In this document: positions 35,497 through 44,618 of the stretch, piece after piece
Numbering within the stretch: the stretch's first letter is position 1
Layout of the letters: every line of letters begins with the position of its first letter
Source: Paraglaciecola arctica BSs20135
Lineage (GTDB): Bacteria > Pseudomonadota > Gammaproteobacteria > Enterobacterales > Alteromonadaceae
Assembly (NCBI RefSeq): GCF_000314995.1
Contig: NZ_BAEO01000006.1
Coordinates: forward strand, 1-64,000
Length of the DNA: 64,000 nucleotides
Direction: 5' to 3'
Position numbers and translations under genes: made by a program
Notes under the pieces: generated by a model
The model's input: only the letters and a program-made list of their open reading frames with translations
Databases searched by the model: none
Told to the model about the DNA's origin: nothing

Positions 35497-36402
35497 ATGA
35501 AAATAGCGATCCTATCTAGAAATAAAAAATTATATTCCACTAGCCGTCTAAAGGAGGCGGGTGAAGCCCGAGGTCATGAAGTCGATATTATTGATACCTT
35601 GCACTGCTACATGGATATAACCAGTAATAGACCTGTTGTTAGATATAAAGGTAATGAACTTCCACAATATGATGCGGTTATTCCACGTATAGGTGCATCT
35701 ATTTCATTCTATGGTACGGCCGTTGTTAGGCAGTTTGAAATGACAGGCAGCTTTTGTGTCAATGAGTCGGTTGCAATTAGTCGCTCAAGAGATAAATTGC
35801 GCTCAACCCAGTTATTATCTCGTAAAGGTATTGGTTTACCGCGCACCGGTTTTGCTAATCGTCCTGATAACATCAAGGATTTAATCAAAAACGTAGGTGG
35901 TGCGCCTTGTGTTATCAAGTTACTTGAAGGAACTCAAGGTATAGGTGTGGTGCTTGCCGAAACTTCTAAAACTGCAGAAGCTATTGTTGAAGCCTTTATG
36001 GGCTTAAATGCGGATATTTTAATTCAGGAATTTATCAAAGAAGCAGGCGGTGCAGATATTCGTTGTTTTGTAGTAGGTGATCGTGTGGTTGCCGCTATGA
36101 AGCGTCAAGGTGCAGAAGGCGAATTTAGATCCAACTTACACAGAGGTGGCTCAGCGGTATTAGTTAAACTTACACCAGCAGAACGCAAGACTGCCGTTGC
36201 GGCTGCCAATATTATGGGGCTAAATGTTTGTGGTGTTGATTTATTACGTGCCGAACGTGGCCCTGTAGTTATGGAAGTGAATTCTTCGCCGGGTCTTGAA
36301 GGTATTGAAGCGGCAACCAAAAAGGATGTTGCGGATATGGTTATTGATTTTATCGAAAAAAATGCCAAGCCTAATAAAAACCGAACCCAAGGTAAGGGTT
36401 AG
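35497..36402 (+). CDS. rimK: RimK-type alpha-L-glutamate ligase
   Basis: A 301-residue ATP-grasp ligase closely like Rim[21 protein letters not shown] at the start, [20 protein letters not shown], the ATP loop [15 protein letters not shown], and metal ligands in [20 protein letters not shown]. RimK adds glutamates to the C-terminus of ribosomal protein S6 and can make poly-glutamate. No rimA/rimB-type partner or zinc protease lies beside it. It is monocistronic, with 205 bases of AT-rich sequence upstream. Length and motifs are complete. Confidence 0.93.
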   Translation: MKIAILSRNKKLYSTSRLKEAGEARGHEVDIIDTLHCYMDITSNRPVVRYKGNELPQYDAVIPRIGASISFYGTAVVRQFEMTGSFCVNESVAISRSRDKLRSTQLLSRKGIGLPRTGFANRPDNIKDLIKNVGGAPCVIKLLEGTQGIGVVLAETSKTAEAIVEAFMGLNADILIQEFIKEAGGADIRCFVVGDRVVAAMKRQGAEGEFRSNLHRGGSAVLVKLTPAERKTAVAAANIMGLNVCGVDLLRAERGPVVMEVNSSPGLEGIEAATKKDVADMVIDFIEKNAKPNKNRTQGKG

Positions 36403-36560
36403 TCATCACAGCTTGTCTACAAAAAACATAAAGCCTATTAATAACTAATTTTATTATAACGAGCCGACCACTTAGCCTAGAATCATATACAGATCCTAAG
36501 CTAAGTGGTCAATTCATAGAACAAATTATTGATTGAACCATCGTCTTGCAATAGAAAATT

Positions 36561-36833
36561 CTAAAGTGTTTTGCGAATACGTTGAAAACTTTTTTTTATT
36601 TCTTCACCCAATAGTTTTGCTGCCGCAGATACATCTCCTGAAGCCCCTTTGGCTTCTTTGCCTACCTGCCCTGCTTTAGATTTGAAATGCTCCCACTGCT
36701 TATCAACTTTATGCCATTCGTCTTTAGCATCGGCTTTAAGTAAGTGTGTTTTTAGCACAATTTCATCTCTTTCCTGTTTGACTTGTTCAAACATTTTTTC
36801 GTATTTCTTTTTTTGCATTTTCCGTAATTTCAT
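36561..36833 (-). CDS. Coiled-coil protein, possible stress protein
   Basis: A 90-residue highly charged, helical protein (MKLRKMQKKKYEKMFEQVKQ then RDEIVLKTHLLKADAKDEWH). The C-terminal GDVSAAAKLLGEEIKKSFQR pattern occurs in short stress-type coiled-coil proteins, but I cannot fix the family. A GAGG site lies seven bases before an out-of-frame ATG and 14 before this start, so initiation is not certain. It follows the GNAT gene by 26 bases on the same strand. Confidence 0.7.
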   Translation of the reverse strand: MKLRKMQKKKYEKMFEQVKQERDEIVLKTHLLKADAKDEWHKVDKQWEHFKSKAGQVGKEAKGASGDVSAAAKLLGEEIKKSFQRIRKTL

Positions 36834-36859
36834 TTTTCATAGTCTTACCTCAATGTATA

Positions 36860-37384
36860 TTAAAGTGCTAACGAGTAAATCACTTGGTGAGCATCTTCGA
36901 TGTCTCTTTTTACCTGCATTCCCAACTCTTTTGACAATTTATGCATATGTGGATTATCTGCCAGCTCTACAGAATATAATGTTTTTACGCCATGACTTTT
37001 GGCGTAACTTGTTAGTTGATTTATTAGCAACTTACCCAATCCTTTGTGTTGCCATTTATCTGCTATGGTTAAAGCCATTTCATGAATATCTGGATTTTCA
37101 CTTAATACATAGCGACACACACCAATTTCTATTTCCTTGCCATCTACCTGTTCAGTCGCAATAAAGGCCATTGAATTCTTACCATCTATATCACATAAGC
37201 TTTTTAGCACTTTGTCTGACACATTTTTGATAGCACCGAAAAAACGATAATGTTTAGTTTCTGGTGATAGGTGATCAATAAAATCATGTTCAAGCTGCGA
37301 ATCTTGCATTTTAATTGGTCGAATGGTTATCGACTTTCCATCCAACTCGCATTCTTTAGACATTCCAACTTCTATTGTTTCCAT
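36860..37384 (-). CDS. GNAT-family acetyltransferase
   Basis: A 174-residue GNAT N-acetyltransferase: acceptor-side ITIRPIKMQDSQLEHDFIDH, the acetyl-CoA loop region DKWQHKGLGKLLINQLTSYA, and the C-terminal strand VKTLYSVELADNPHMHKLSK. The family resembles the GNAT domain fused to acyl-CoA synthetases (Pat-type) that acetylate protein lysines, but stands alone here. I chose the ATG at 37384 because AGAGG lies nine bases upstream; the frame extends seven codons further. It is probably co-transcribed with the coiled-coil gene. Substrate unknown. Confidence 0.85.
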   Translation of the reverse strand: METIEVGMSKECELDGKSITIRPIKMQDSQLEHDFIDHLSPETKHYRFFGAIKNVSDKVLKSLCDIDGKNSMAFIATEQVDGKEIEIGVCRYVLSENPDIHEMALTIADKWQHKGLGKLLINQLTSYAKSHGVKTLYSVELADNPHMHKLSKELGMQVKRDIEDAHQVIYSLAL

Positions 37385-37530
37385 TAGATAAAACCTCTTA
37401 TACATTTGAATTATTTTTGATATATAGACTTATTTTTCTAGCCAAGCTAAGCACTATAATCAGAATGTTATATTTAATGCTTAGCATAAGTTTTTATGAT
37501 TTCGCGATTTTGACCTGTATCAATATTTTT

Positions 37531-38934
37531 CTAAAAGGCAATACAATGGCCTGGTTGTGGAATGTCAGTCGCTATACTTTTTTCTTTCCACAATCTTTGT
37601 GACAACGCTTCCAGCGCCTCTGGATCACCGTGTACCAAAGCCACTCTTGCTGAATCATTAAAGTTAGATACCCACTCAATTAATTCCTGTTGCCCTGCAT
37701 GGGCTGAAAATCCTCCTAAGGTTTCGATTTGGGCTTTTACTGCATAAGATTCATTAAATATTTTAATATTCTTTTTACCATCAACTAACAAACGGCCTAG
37801 GGTACCGGTAGCTTGATAACCACAAAAAATAATAGTGTTGCGAGAGTCCCATATTCGTTGTTTAAAATGATGGCGAATACGACCTCCAGTACACATGCCG
37901 CTGCCAGCAATAATGATTGCGCCTTTGGTTATATTGTTTATAGCGATGGAATTTTCTGGAGTGACAGCCAAAAATAGACGGGGAATAAAATCCTTAATAA
38001 TAGAATGAGCTTTTGGTGTAGCTTGCTCAATCTCAAGACTGTCCAGGGACTTAAACCAGCGGTCATACACTTTAGTTACCTCTATAGCCATAGGGCTGTC
38101 GAGTATGACTTGCCAATTGTCTAACAACCCTTCCCTATGCAACTGGCCTAAATAAAACAGTAATTCTTGAGTTCGACCCACAGCAAACGCAGGGATCATA
38201 ATATTTCCTCCACGTTTTTGTGTATCACTTAAAATCTCTTTCAATTGAGCAACTGTATCTTCCATTGGCCGGTGATTACGATCGCCATAAGTGCCTTCCA
38301 TTAAAACCAAATCAGCTTTGGTAAGCACGCTTGGATCATTCATTAAAACGGCACTTTTGTTACCCAAATCCCCAGAGAATACGACTTTTTTGTTCTTGCC
38401 CTTATCGCTAAATGTCAATTCAACAATGGCAGATCCTAAAATATGTCCAGCATCATGAAATTTCACTTTTGCATCTGCGGATAAAGAAAACTCAATTTCA
38501 TAATTGTGAGATTGGCACAAAGACAATGTTGTTATTACGTCTTCTTCTGTGTATTGGGGCTCTAATAAAGGTTTTCCTTTACGGGCTAGATAGCGGTTTT
38601 CACGCTCTAAATCCCCCAAATAGATATTGACTGAATCGAGTAACATCACGTGTAATAAATCTGCTGTTGCGTCAGCACAGTGGATGGGGCCGTTATAACC
38701 GTCATGTACTAGTTTGGGTAACATACCACTGTGATCTAAGTGAGCATGAGATAGGATGACGGCATCGATTGTTTTTGGGTTAAACATAAATGTTTCTTGT
38801 TGCTCCTTATCCAATCGGCTTCCTCCCTGGTGCATTCCACAATCGAATAATATGCGGCCAAATGCGGGCGCCTCGAACATATGACATGATCCTGTGACTT
38901 CTTGTGCTGCTCCTAAAAACTTAACTGTAGCCAT
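37531..38934 (-). CDS. Beta-CASP metallo-beta-lactamase-fold RNase-like hydrolase
   Basis: A 467-residue cytoplasmic metallo-hydrolase. Zinc ligands are in LSHAHLDHSGMLPKLVHDGY (HxHxDH), HDAGHILGSAIVEL and VVFSGDLG. The beta-CASP insert and RNA-specificity C-domain show GTYGDRNHRPMED, IIAGSGMCTGGRIRHHFKQR and LGGFSAHAGQQELIEW. This is the set found in CPSF73-like bacterial RNases, commonly annotated as RNA-metabolising hydrolase. Such genes often sit near phosphofructokinase and stress genes, as here: pfkA starts 256 bases away, divergently. RNA substrate unproven. Confidence 0.92.
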   Translation of the reverse strand: MATVKFLGAAQEVTGSCHMFEAPAFGRILFDCGMHQGGSRLDKEQQETFMFNPKTIDAVILSHAHLDHSGMLPKLVHDGYNGPIHCADATADLLHVMLLDSVNIYLGDLERENRYLARKGKPLLEPQYTEEDVITTLSLCQSHNYEIEFSLSADAKVKFHDAGHILGSAIVELTFSDKGKNKKVVFSGDLGNKSAVLMNDPSVLTKADLVLMEGTYGDRNHRPMEDTVAQLKEILSDTQKRGGNIMIPAFAVGRTQELLFYLGQLHREGLLDNWQVILDSPMAIEVTKVYDRWFKSLDSLEIEQATPKAHSIIKDFIPRLFLAVTPENSIAINNITKGAIIIAGSGMCTGGRIRHHFKQRIWDSRNTIIFCGYQATGTLGRLLVDGKKNIKIFNESYAVKAQIETLGGFSAHAGQQELIEWVSNFNDSARVALVHGDPEALEALSQRLWKEKSIATDIPQPGHCIAF

Positions 38935-39189
38935 TATTTATCAACCTCAAATACCAGAATATTTTGATGCTATATCATCATAAAAAAATGTGACGCTAGT
39001 TGATCTAAGTCAACACAACACACTTCAGTATTTTTCAGTTTTAAGCGTCTGCGCCAAATAGTGTCTGTGAAATATTTTCATAATGAACAACACTACAAGG
39101 CCGATAGAAGGAAGCTTGATCAGTATCAACAGTTAGGAATTTATATAACTTATAGTGTGTAAAATTCTTCAATTATCAAGAGTCGTGCT

Positions 39190-40293
39190 ATGCAAACAAA
39201 AACATTACGTATTGGTGTATTAACCGGTGGTGGAGATTGTCCGGGGTTAAACGCGGCGATCCGTGCTGTTTCTAAAAGTTTAATGATCAATTGCTGTGCT
39301 GAAATTATCGGCATTCAAGATGGCTTTTTAGGGCTAATAGAAAGGCGAGTAAAACCTCTAAACTACGAAGATTGCAGTGGCATTTTATCTCAAGGCGGAA
39401 CCATATTAGGTACCCATAATAGTGCCAGCCCGTTCAACTATAAAGGGGTCGACGTATCAGATAAGGTATTGGATTATTACCAAAGTCTAGAGTTAGATGG
39501 ATTAGTAGTGATAGGCGGTGATGGCACCCTTTCTATTGCTTATGAGATGTCAAAACTGGGTATGAATATAGTCGGTATACCCAAAACCATTGATAATGAT
39601 TTAATGGGGACTGATCGTACTTTTGGTTTTGATACCGCTATAAGCATAGTAACTGACGCCCTTGATAGATTGCGTACTACTGGACAATCCCACAAAAGAG
39701 TTATGATCCTTGAAACAATGGGCAGATATGCGGGTTGGATTGCGCTACATGCGGGTATCGCTGGTGGTGCAGATGTCATTCTTATCCCTGAGTTCGATTA
39801 TGATATTGATGAAGTAGCCAAAGCCTGTCAATCACGTATGGGTGACCAACACTATTCAATAGTCGTGATTGCAGAAGGCGCTAAGCCAATAGGAGGCCAA
39901 TTAACTATTCGTGAAACTAAAGATGGCGGCGGTGATCCCATTCGCCTAGGTGGCGTTGCAAATGTTTTAAAATTGCAATTAGAACAAAAGATAGACGCTG
40001 AAATCCGTGCCACTACTTTAGGATATATTCAAAGGGGGGGCTCTCCTACTGCATTCGACCGAGTTTTTGCTACTAGTTTGGGTTGTTATGCTGCCTCTTT
40101 AGTGGCAAACAAACAGTTTGGCAAAGTTGTAGTATTACAAGACGGTCAACTATGCAGTACTTCCCTTAAAGAAGTCGCACATAAAAGTAGGATAGTAACC
40201 AATGAAGACTCTGAATTAGCTAGCGCTTTATCAATGGGTATCTGTTTTGGTAATCCTGACTTGGCGACAAAATTACACAGCTTGAATAAATAA
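39190..40293 (+). CDS. pfkA: 6-phosphofructokinase, group III (mixed-substrate type)
   Basis: A 367-residue phosphofructokinase: IGVLTGGGDCPGLNAAIRAV at the N-terminus, GGDGTLSIAYEM, GIPKTIDNDLMGTDRTFGFD with the catalytic Asp, and ETMGRYAGWIALHAGIAGGA. The position equal to E. coli Gly104 is Gly (GGDGT), the ATP-type residue, whereas that equal to Gly124 is Lys (PKTIDND), the residue of pyrophosphate enzymes. This mix is typical of group III enzymes, so the phosphoryl donor cannot be decided from sequence. The nearby beta-CASP hydrolase gene is divergent. Confidence 0.93.
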   Translation: MQTKTLRIGVLTGGGDCPGLNAAIRAVSKSLMINCCAEIIGIQDGFLGLIERRVKPLNYEDCSGILSQGGTILGTHNSASPFNYKGVDVSDKVLDYYQSLELDGLVVIGGDGTLSIAYEMSKLGMNIVGIPKTIDNDLMGTDRTFGFDTAISIVTDALDRLRTTGQSHKRVMILETMGRYAGWIALHAGIAGGADVILIPEFDYDIDEVAKACQSRMGDQHYSIVVIAEGAKPIGGQLTIRETKDGGGDPIRLGGVANVLKLQLEQKIDAEIRATTLGYIQRGGSPTAFDRVFATSLGCYAASLVANKQFGKVVVLQDGQLCSTSLKEVAHKSRIVTNEDSELASALSMGICFGNPDLATKLHSLNK

Positions 40294-40454
40294 CAACCAC
40301 TAGTTTGTAGGCCCATGGTGCTGGAATTATCTAAAGTCTATTTATAGGAGCCTTAGTGACTTTGTCACTAAGGCTCTATACTGCCAATATTAAAAATATC
40401 CCGTTGCTTCCCAGTCATAGAGGTAACCACTTGTTTTACTTAGGAGCTACAAAT

Positions 40455-41843
40455 TTGAGAAAAGTGTTTTATATGCAATTAATTGAACGTTATCTAACTG
40501 ATGCGGTACTCGGATTTTTTGCTCTACTGTCACTATTTTTGTTTATTGCTCCTTTAGTTTTTGAATTTAATGACTTTACACAAGATATTGTGGCGGCTTT
40601 GGAATATGCCATTGTACTGTTGTTTGTGTTGGAATATGTGAGTGGTCTATTGCTCGCTAAGAATAAGGTTGGCTTTGTCGTTGATGGCTGGCGTGTCATT
40701 GATATGCTAATTATCATAAGTGCACTGATAGCCTTTATTCCATTTGTGCCTGATGTCCTAAGGCATTCGCCAGTTTTTAGGCTTATTCGGGTAGCGCGCA
40801 TTGCTTTGTTAGGTGCACGTTCCAGTTTTGCGCTAAAACTCGACAATAACAGTGTTGATTTAAGTACTAATGAAGCAGTAATAGGTTTAAAAGTACTATC
40901 ACTTGGTACATCTGGCGCACAGTTTGAAGTGATTAGCTGGGAGCAAGGACTTAATCGCCTGCGCAGTGGCGAACCAGACTGGCTTTTCATTTCTGGTTTG
41001 GATGAATCGCGACTAGCGTCTATTACCGCAGCGATGGGCGTTCCAATAAGCGCTGTTCAAGGTTTGTTTCAGTCTACGAGTCCTGGCTTCGACACCCTTG
41101 AGCATTTTTCCACATTTTTTGTACGTTACCCAATGCCAATGGTTCCGGGGGCGCGACTAACACGTACACCTATATTATTGGTTGGTACGTCAGAAAACGT
41201 GGTGGTGTTGAGTCGCGATCATACTGACTTAGACGAAAAGGTACAATTAAGGCTGGCAAGCATCGATACCAAAACACCTAAAATGGTGAGGGCGACTCTG
41301 GCGTTGGTCAGTGAAATTATGTCAGCCTATACCCAAGTGGCTGAAAGTATTGAAGTGACTTTGACAAATCTAGAGCTCGCCCAGAGCCGATTGGGAGATG
41401 AGGCATTCTTAGCTCGAACATTTAGTCTCAGGGCTGACATTTTAAAGGCTCGGGCTAGCCTGAAACACCTCAAAAGTGTGATCAGAGATTTGTTTAGCGG
41501 CAAGGTGATTATAGCCGGTGCAAGTCCCAGTGATCGGGAGCCGTTCCATTTTCTGGCAGACGATGCCAACGATCTGTATGACGATATAGATGACTTACGT
41601 GAATCCTTGCAGGGGTTAGTTGACCTACGACTTAATGTGTCATCATTTCAAATGAATCGGGTAATGCGACTGCTTGCTCTTCTCACCGCATTGGCACTGC
41701 TCCCTGCCACTGTTGGTGGATTACTCGGCATGAACATAACAGACGCTCCTTGGCCTGGCACATTGGCCCAGATTGCTTTTGGTGTTGGAGTTGGAATGAC
41801 CCTTAGTTTATATGTTTTTGCCATCAAAGGCTGGTTGCGATAA
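40455..41843 (+). CDS. CorA-type transporter fused to a voltage-sensor-like domain
   Basis: A 462-residue protein. Residues ~14-122 form four membrane helices with voltage-sensor marks: acidic residues E50 and E60 in S2, D77 and D83 around S3, and an S4-like helix with Arg at 109, 112 and 115 (FRLIRVARIALLGAR). The rest is a CorA domain: cytoplasmic funnel, long helix (AESIEVTLTNLELAQSRLGD), and two C-terminal membrane segments with the pore motif GMNITDAPWP. CorA moves Mg2+, Ni2+ or Zn2+. I chose the TTG at 40455 because GGAG lies eight bases upstream; an ATG six codons later is possible, and the frame stays open to 40356. Fusion of these two parts is unusual. Confidence 0.85.
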   Translation: MRKVFYMQLIERYLTDAVLGFFALLSLFLFIAPLVFEFNDFTQDIVAALEYAIVLLFVLEYVSGLLLAKNKVGFVVDGWRVIDMLIIISALIAFIPFVPDVLRHSPVFRLIRVARIALLGARSSFALKLDNNSVDLSTNEAVIGLKVLSLGTSGAQFEVISWEQGLNRLRSGEPDWLFISGLDESRLASITAAMGVPISAVQGLFQSTSPGFDTLEHFSTFFVRYPMPMVPGARLTRTPILLVGTSENVVVLSRDHTDLDEKVQLRLASIDTKTPKMVRATLALVSEIMSAYTQVAESIEVTLTNLELAQSRLGDEAFLARTFSLRADILKARASLKHLKSVIRDLFSGKVIIAGASPSDREPFHFLADDANDLYDDIDDLRESLQGLVDLRLNVSSFQMNRVMRLLALLTALALLPATVGGLLGMNITDAPWPGTLAQIAFGVGVGMTLSLYVFAIKGWLR

Positions 41844-41966
41844 TGGAGAATTCGATAACCAATATCAGCTGTAACAATTCGCAGAAATAACTCAGTATCC
41901 TTTGCTAGGGATGGCAATACAATTCTATTAATGTCTCGGTTATCAGTTCCCTTCCATTGTAGGATT

Positions 41967-43355
41967 TTACGTTGTAGCAGCGGTCGATAGCGCCAATTCT
42001 TTTCTAGATATAAATAACAAAATTGCAGTCCCGACAATTGCAGCGATGAGTGACCCAAGTAAAATTCCCATTTTGGCTTGTGCAATCAATGCTGGATGTC
42101 CTTCGAATGCCAATGCTGAAATAAACAGTGACATTGTAAACCCAACACCTGCTAAGAAACCCACTCCAACTATGTGACTAAAGTGCACGCCTTCGGGGAG
42201 TCTTGCCAAACCCGTTTTTAAAGCAAGCCAAGCAAAAATACTGATCCCTATCCCTTTACCTAAAACTAAACCGAACAAAATCGCCAAGGTAACCACTGTA
42301 TCCTTAAATTCAGGGATGTCGGTAGGCAACAACAAGCCAGCGTTTAAAAAAGCAAACAAAGGTAAAATGATCAGACTAACGGGGTTTCTTAGGGCATTGC
42401 CCCAACGTATTATTGGTGTAGTGGTACTTTTTGCAATTTCTTCGGCTTCAATCGCAAGTGCATGCTGCTCTCCACTCTCAAGAATGGTGGCGTTCGGTTT
42501 GTCCACTTTCCTAAAGGTCTTAACAACATATTGCATTTTGTGGAGGAACCACCTTTTATTGGCATAGGGATGTGTTGGCACCATCAAGGCAGCCAAAATA
42601 CCTGCTGTTGTTGCATGAATACCAGATTGAAGAATAAACCACCATAATACTACCCCACCAATTAAATATAATGAGGGCACTCGTATTCCAAGCAAGTTCA
42701 TCAAGAACATAGTCGCTAAAGTTAGTCCAGACCATAAAAGCGAGCTCACCACAATTTGTTCGGTATAAAAAAGACCTATAACCGCTACTGCGCCCATGTC
42801 ATCAACGATAGCCAAACCAGTAAGTATAATGGCTGCAGCTTTTGGTGCTCTAGTGCCTAATAATGTTAAAATGGCGATAGCAAATGCGGTATCCGTTGCC
42901 ATAGGTACACCCCATCCCTGAAAAGCATCTGTTCCGCCAATCCAAATAATCATCAGATAAATGAGTGCCGGTAGTAACATCCCCCCGATCGCCATGGCGA
43001 TCACTAAGGTTGCATCTTTTAAGTCTTTTAGTGCCCCGACTAAACACTCGTATTTAATTTCCAGCCCCAAAATAAAGAAAAATAACACCATCAACCCATC
43101 GTTGATCCAATAGTGTATCGAGTGACTGATTTCCCAGTCACCGAGTGAAACAGCGAGCACCAGTTTATTCAAAACATCATATTGGTGTTGCCAACCAGTA
43201 TTGACCATGACTATGGCCAGCAAAGCGGAAATGAGAAGGGCTATTCCAGCCATGGCTTGACTACTGAAAAACACTTTTACAGGAGAAAATAATTTAAGAA
43301 AGCGTCGCTCTAAAGGAGCATGTTCACGATTTGCTTCTCTTATTTTAGATTTCAT
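41967..43355 (-). CDS. nhaA: NhaA-type Na+/H+ antiporter
   Basis: A 462-residue inner-membrane antiporter. NhaA marks are SHSIHYWINDGLMVLFFFIL, GWGVPMATDTAFAIAILTLL, and AIVDDMGAVAVIGLFYTEQI, which holds the paired Asp of ion transport. GVGFLAGVGFTMSLFISALA lies near the end. It exports Na+ electrogenically at high pH. It is longer than the E. coli protein (388) because of N-terminal and mid-loop extensions (~residues 275-310, basic then acidic). It is convergent with the CorA-fusion gene and separate from nhaD 17 kb away. Confidence 0.93.
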   Translation of the reverse strand: MKSKIREANREHAPLERRFLKLFSPVKVFFSSQAMAGIALLISALLAIVMVNTGWQHQYDVLNKLVLAVSLGDWEISHSIHYWINDGLMVLFFFILGLEIKYECLVGALKDLKDATLVIAMAIGGMLLPALIYLMIIWIGGTDAFQGWGVPMATDTAFAIAILTLLGTRAPKAAAIILTGLAIVDDMGAVAVIGLFYTEQIVVSSLLWSGLTLATMFLMNLLGIRVPSLYLIGGVVLWWFILQSGIHATTAGILAALMVPTHPYANKRWFLHKMQYVVKTFRKVDKPNATILESGEQHALAIEAEEIAKSTTTPIIRWGNALRNPVSLIILPLFAFLNAGLLLPTDIPEFKDTVVTLAILFGLVLGKGIGISIFAWLALKTGLARLPEGVHFSHIVGVGFLAGVGFTMSLFISALAFEGHPALIAQAKMGILLGSLIAAIVGTAILLFISRKELALSTAATT

Positions 43356-43739
43356 TACAATTCCATTCCTTACTGGTTTTAATTGTGCTTTGGCAACAAA
43401 ACATGACTATTACCTGTAATTGTTTATTTAGCTATTTATTCCAAAGTATAAACCCCTCAATAATGATTAGTGTACAAATTATTATTGCTGGGAGTGATAT
43501 ATGAGATGATGTAGAAGACAGCTGTTATGTCAATTTATATAGCTGTTTCATCATAGTAACACTAAATGTATGTTAAAGTTAGCGGTCCATAAATAAATAG
43601 TATACAAACTATATTGGATTTTATAACTATTAGAACAGTATAAAATTTACGGTTGAATCGCGAATAATTATTACAAGTACCTATGCAAAATGTTTGTTAG
43701 AACTGCGTGTAAATCCAATTCATCAAAAAGGAGAACTTT
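43356..43739. other. Intergenic region upstream of nhaA and the PRC-barrel gene
   Basis: A 384-base AT-rich divergent region. It must hold promoters for nhaA and the PRC-barrel gene; a strong AAGGAGAA ribosome site precedes the latter. I see no ORF, terminator or clear operator. Confidence 0.4.
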
Positions 43740-44489
43740 ATGTTAGTCAGTTTAAAAGAATTAAGTGGTAGCACCATCAAAGCAACTGACGGAGACCTTG
43801 GTCAGGTAAAAGATGTGTATTTTGACGAAAGATCTAGGGTCATTCGATTTTTGGTAATTGATACTCATCCTTGGTTGCCTCTTAGCGAAAAGGTATTGAT
43901 TAGCCCAATTGCACTGCGTGAATTTAATAATAATGACGATATATTGAGTGTGTCGTTTAAAAAAGATGCGGTTAAGCATTGTCCGAAAATTGAAGAGCAT
44001 GAAACAGTTTCACGAGAGTTTGAAAAAGCTTATCACGATTATTTCGGCTACGGTTATTATTGGACAGGTGAAGGTGCTTGGGGTGAATACGCTTACCCTA
44101 CCGCGCTGTTTAACCCAAAAATACTGAGTGTTGACAAAGTTAAAGATGACAATGTCCAACAAACAAATCACCTTCGTTCAGCTAATGAAATTGAACACTA
44201 CGGTGTTGATGCTTTGGATGGTAAAAAGGGTTACATCAAAGATTTTATTTGGGATACCTACAACTGGTCTTTACGTTATCTTGTTATTGATACCCGTGAT
44301 TGGTTGCCTGGCGGTAAAAAAGTGCTCATCTCACCAGATCAGTTTGATACATTAAACTGGGGGAGTAAAACAGTTACCTGTAATATTAATTTGGCGCAGA
44401 TAAAAGCATGTCCTGAATATTGCCCAGATAAATTGAATGACGATAAATACCTTGAAAAAATTAGGGAACAACGTCAGATCAATAAATAG
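43740..44489 (+). CDS. Double PRC-barrel domain protein
   Basis: A 249-residue cytoplasmic protein with two PRC-barrel copies: ~1-75 (IKATDGDLGQVKDVYFDERS, FLVIDTHPWLPLSEKVLISP) and ~150-225 (VDALDGKKGYIKDFIWDTYN, YLVIDTRDWLPGGKKVLISP). The two are near-repeats, and the linker is aromatic (YHDYFGYGYYWTGEGAWGEY). PRC barrels act as small adaptors in stress, photosynthetic or RNA proteins; the double form is common in environmental bacteria and often sits near ion transporters. A strong AAGGAG precedes the ATG. Function unknown. Confidence 0.88.
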   Translation: MLVSLKELSGSTIKATDGDLGQVKDVYFDERSRVIRFLVIDTHPWLPLSEKVLISPIALREFNNNDDILSVSFKKDAVKHCPKIEEHETVSREFEKAYHDYFGYGYYWTGEGAWGEYAYPTALFNPKILSVDKVKDDNVQQTNHLRSANEIEHYGVDALDGKKGYIKDFIWDTYNWSLRYLVIDTRDWLPGGKKVLISPDQFDTLNWGSKTVTCNINLAQIKACPEYCPDKLNDDKYLEKIREQRQINK

Positions 44490-44618
44490 GTTACGAAATA
44501 AGGCTGTTTGTTTCCTGAACAAAGTAGTTAATCATAATCAAACTCTATTCGTCACCTCGCCAAAGGTATTTATTGGCTGGTGGAATTAATTCTACGGTTA
44601 AAGGAGCAAGGCTAATCA

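Noticed and set aside
36649-37164. 171-codon plus-strand ORF with hydrophobic segments
   Set aside because: It overlaps two minus-strand genes, one with clear GNAT motifs, and has no ribosome site.
40490-40990. 166-codon minus-strand ORF opposite the CorA fusion
   Set aside because: The plus strand has voltage-sensor-like and CorA motifs; the antisense product is low-complexity Ser/Lys/Asn.
41648-42085. 145-codon minus-strand ORF between nhaA and the CorA fusion
   Set aside because: It overlaps the 3' ends of both convergent genes out of frame and has no motif.
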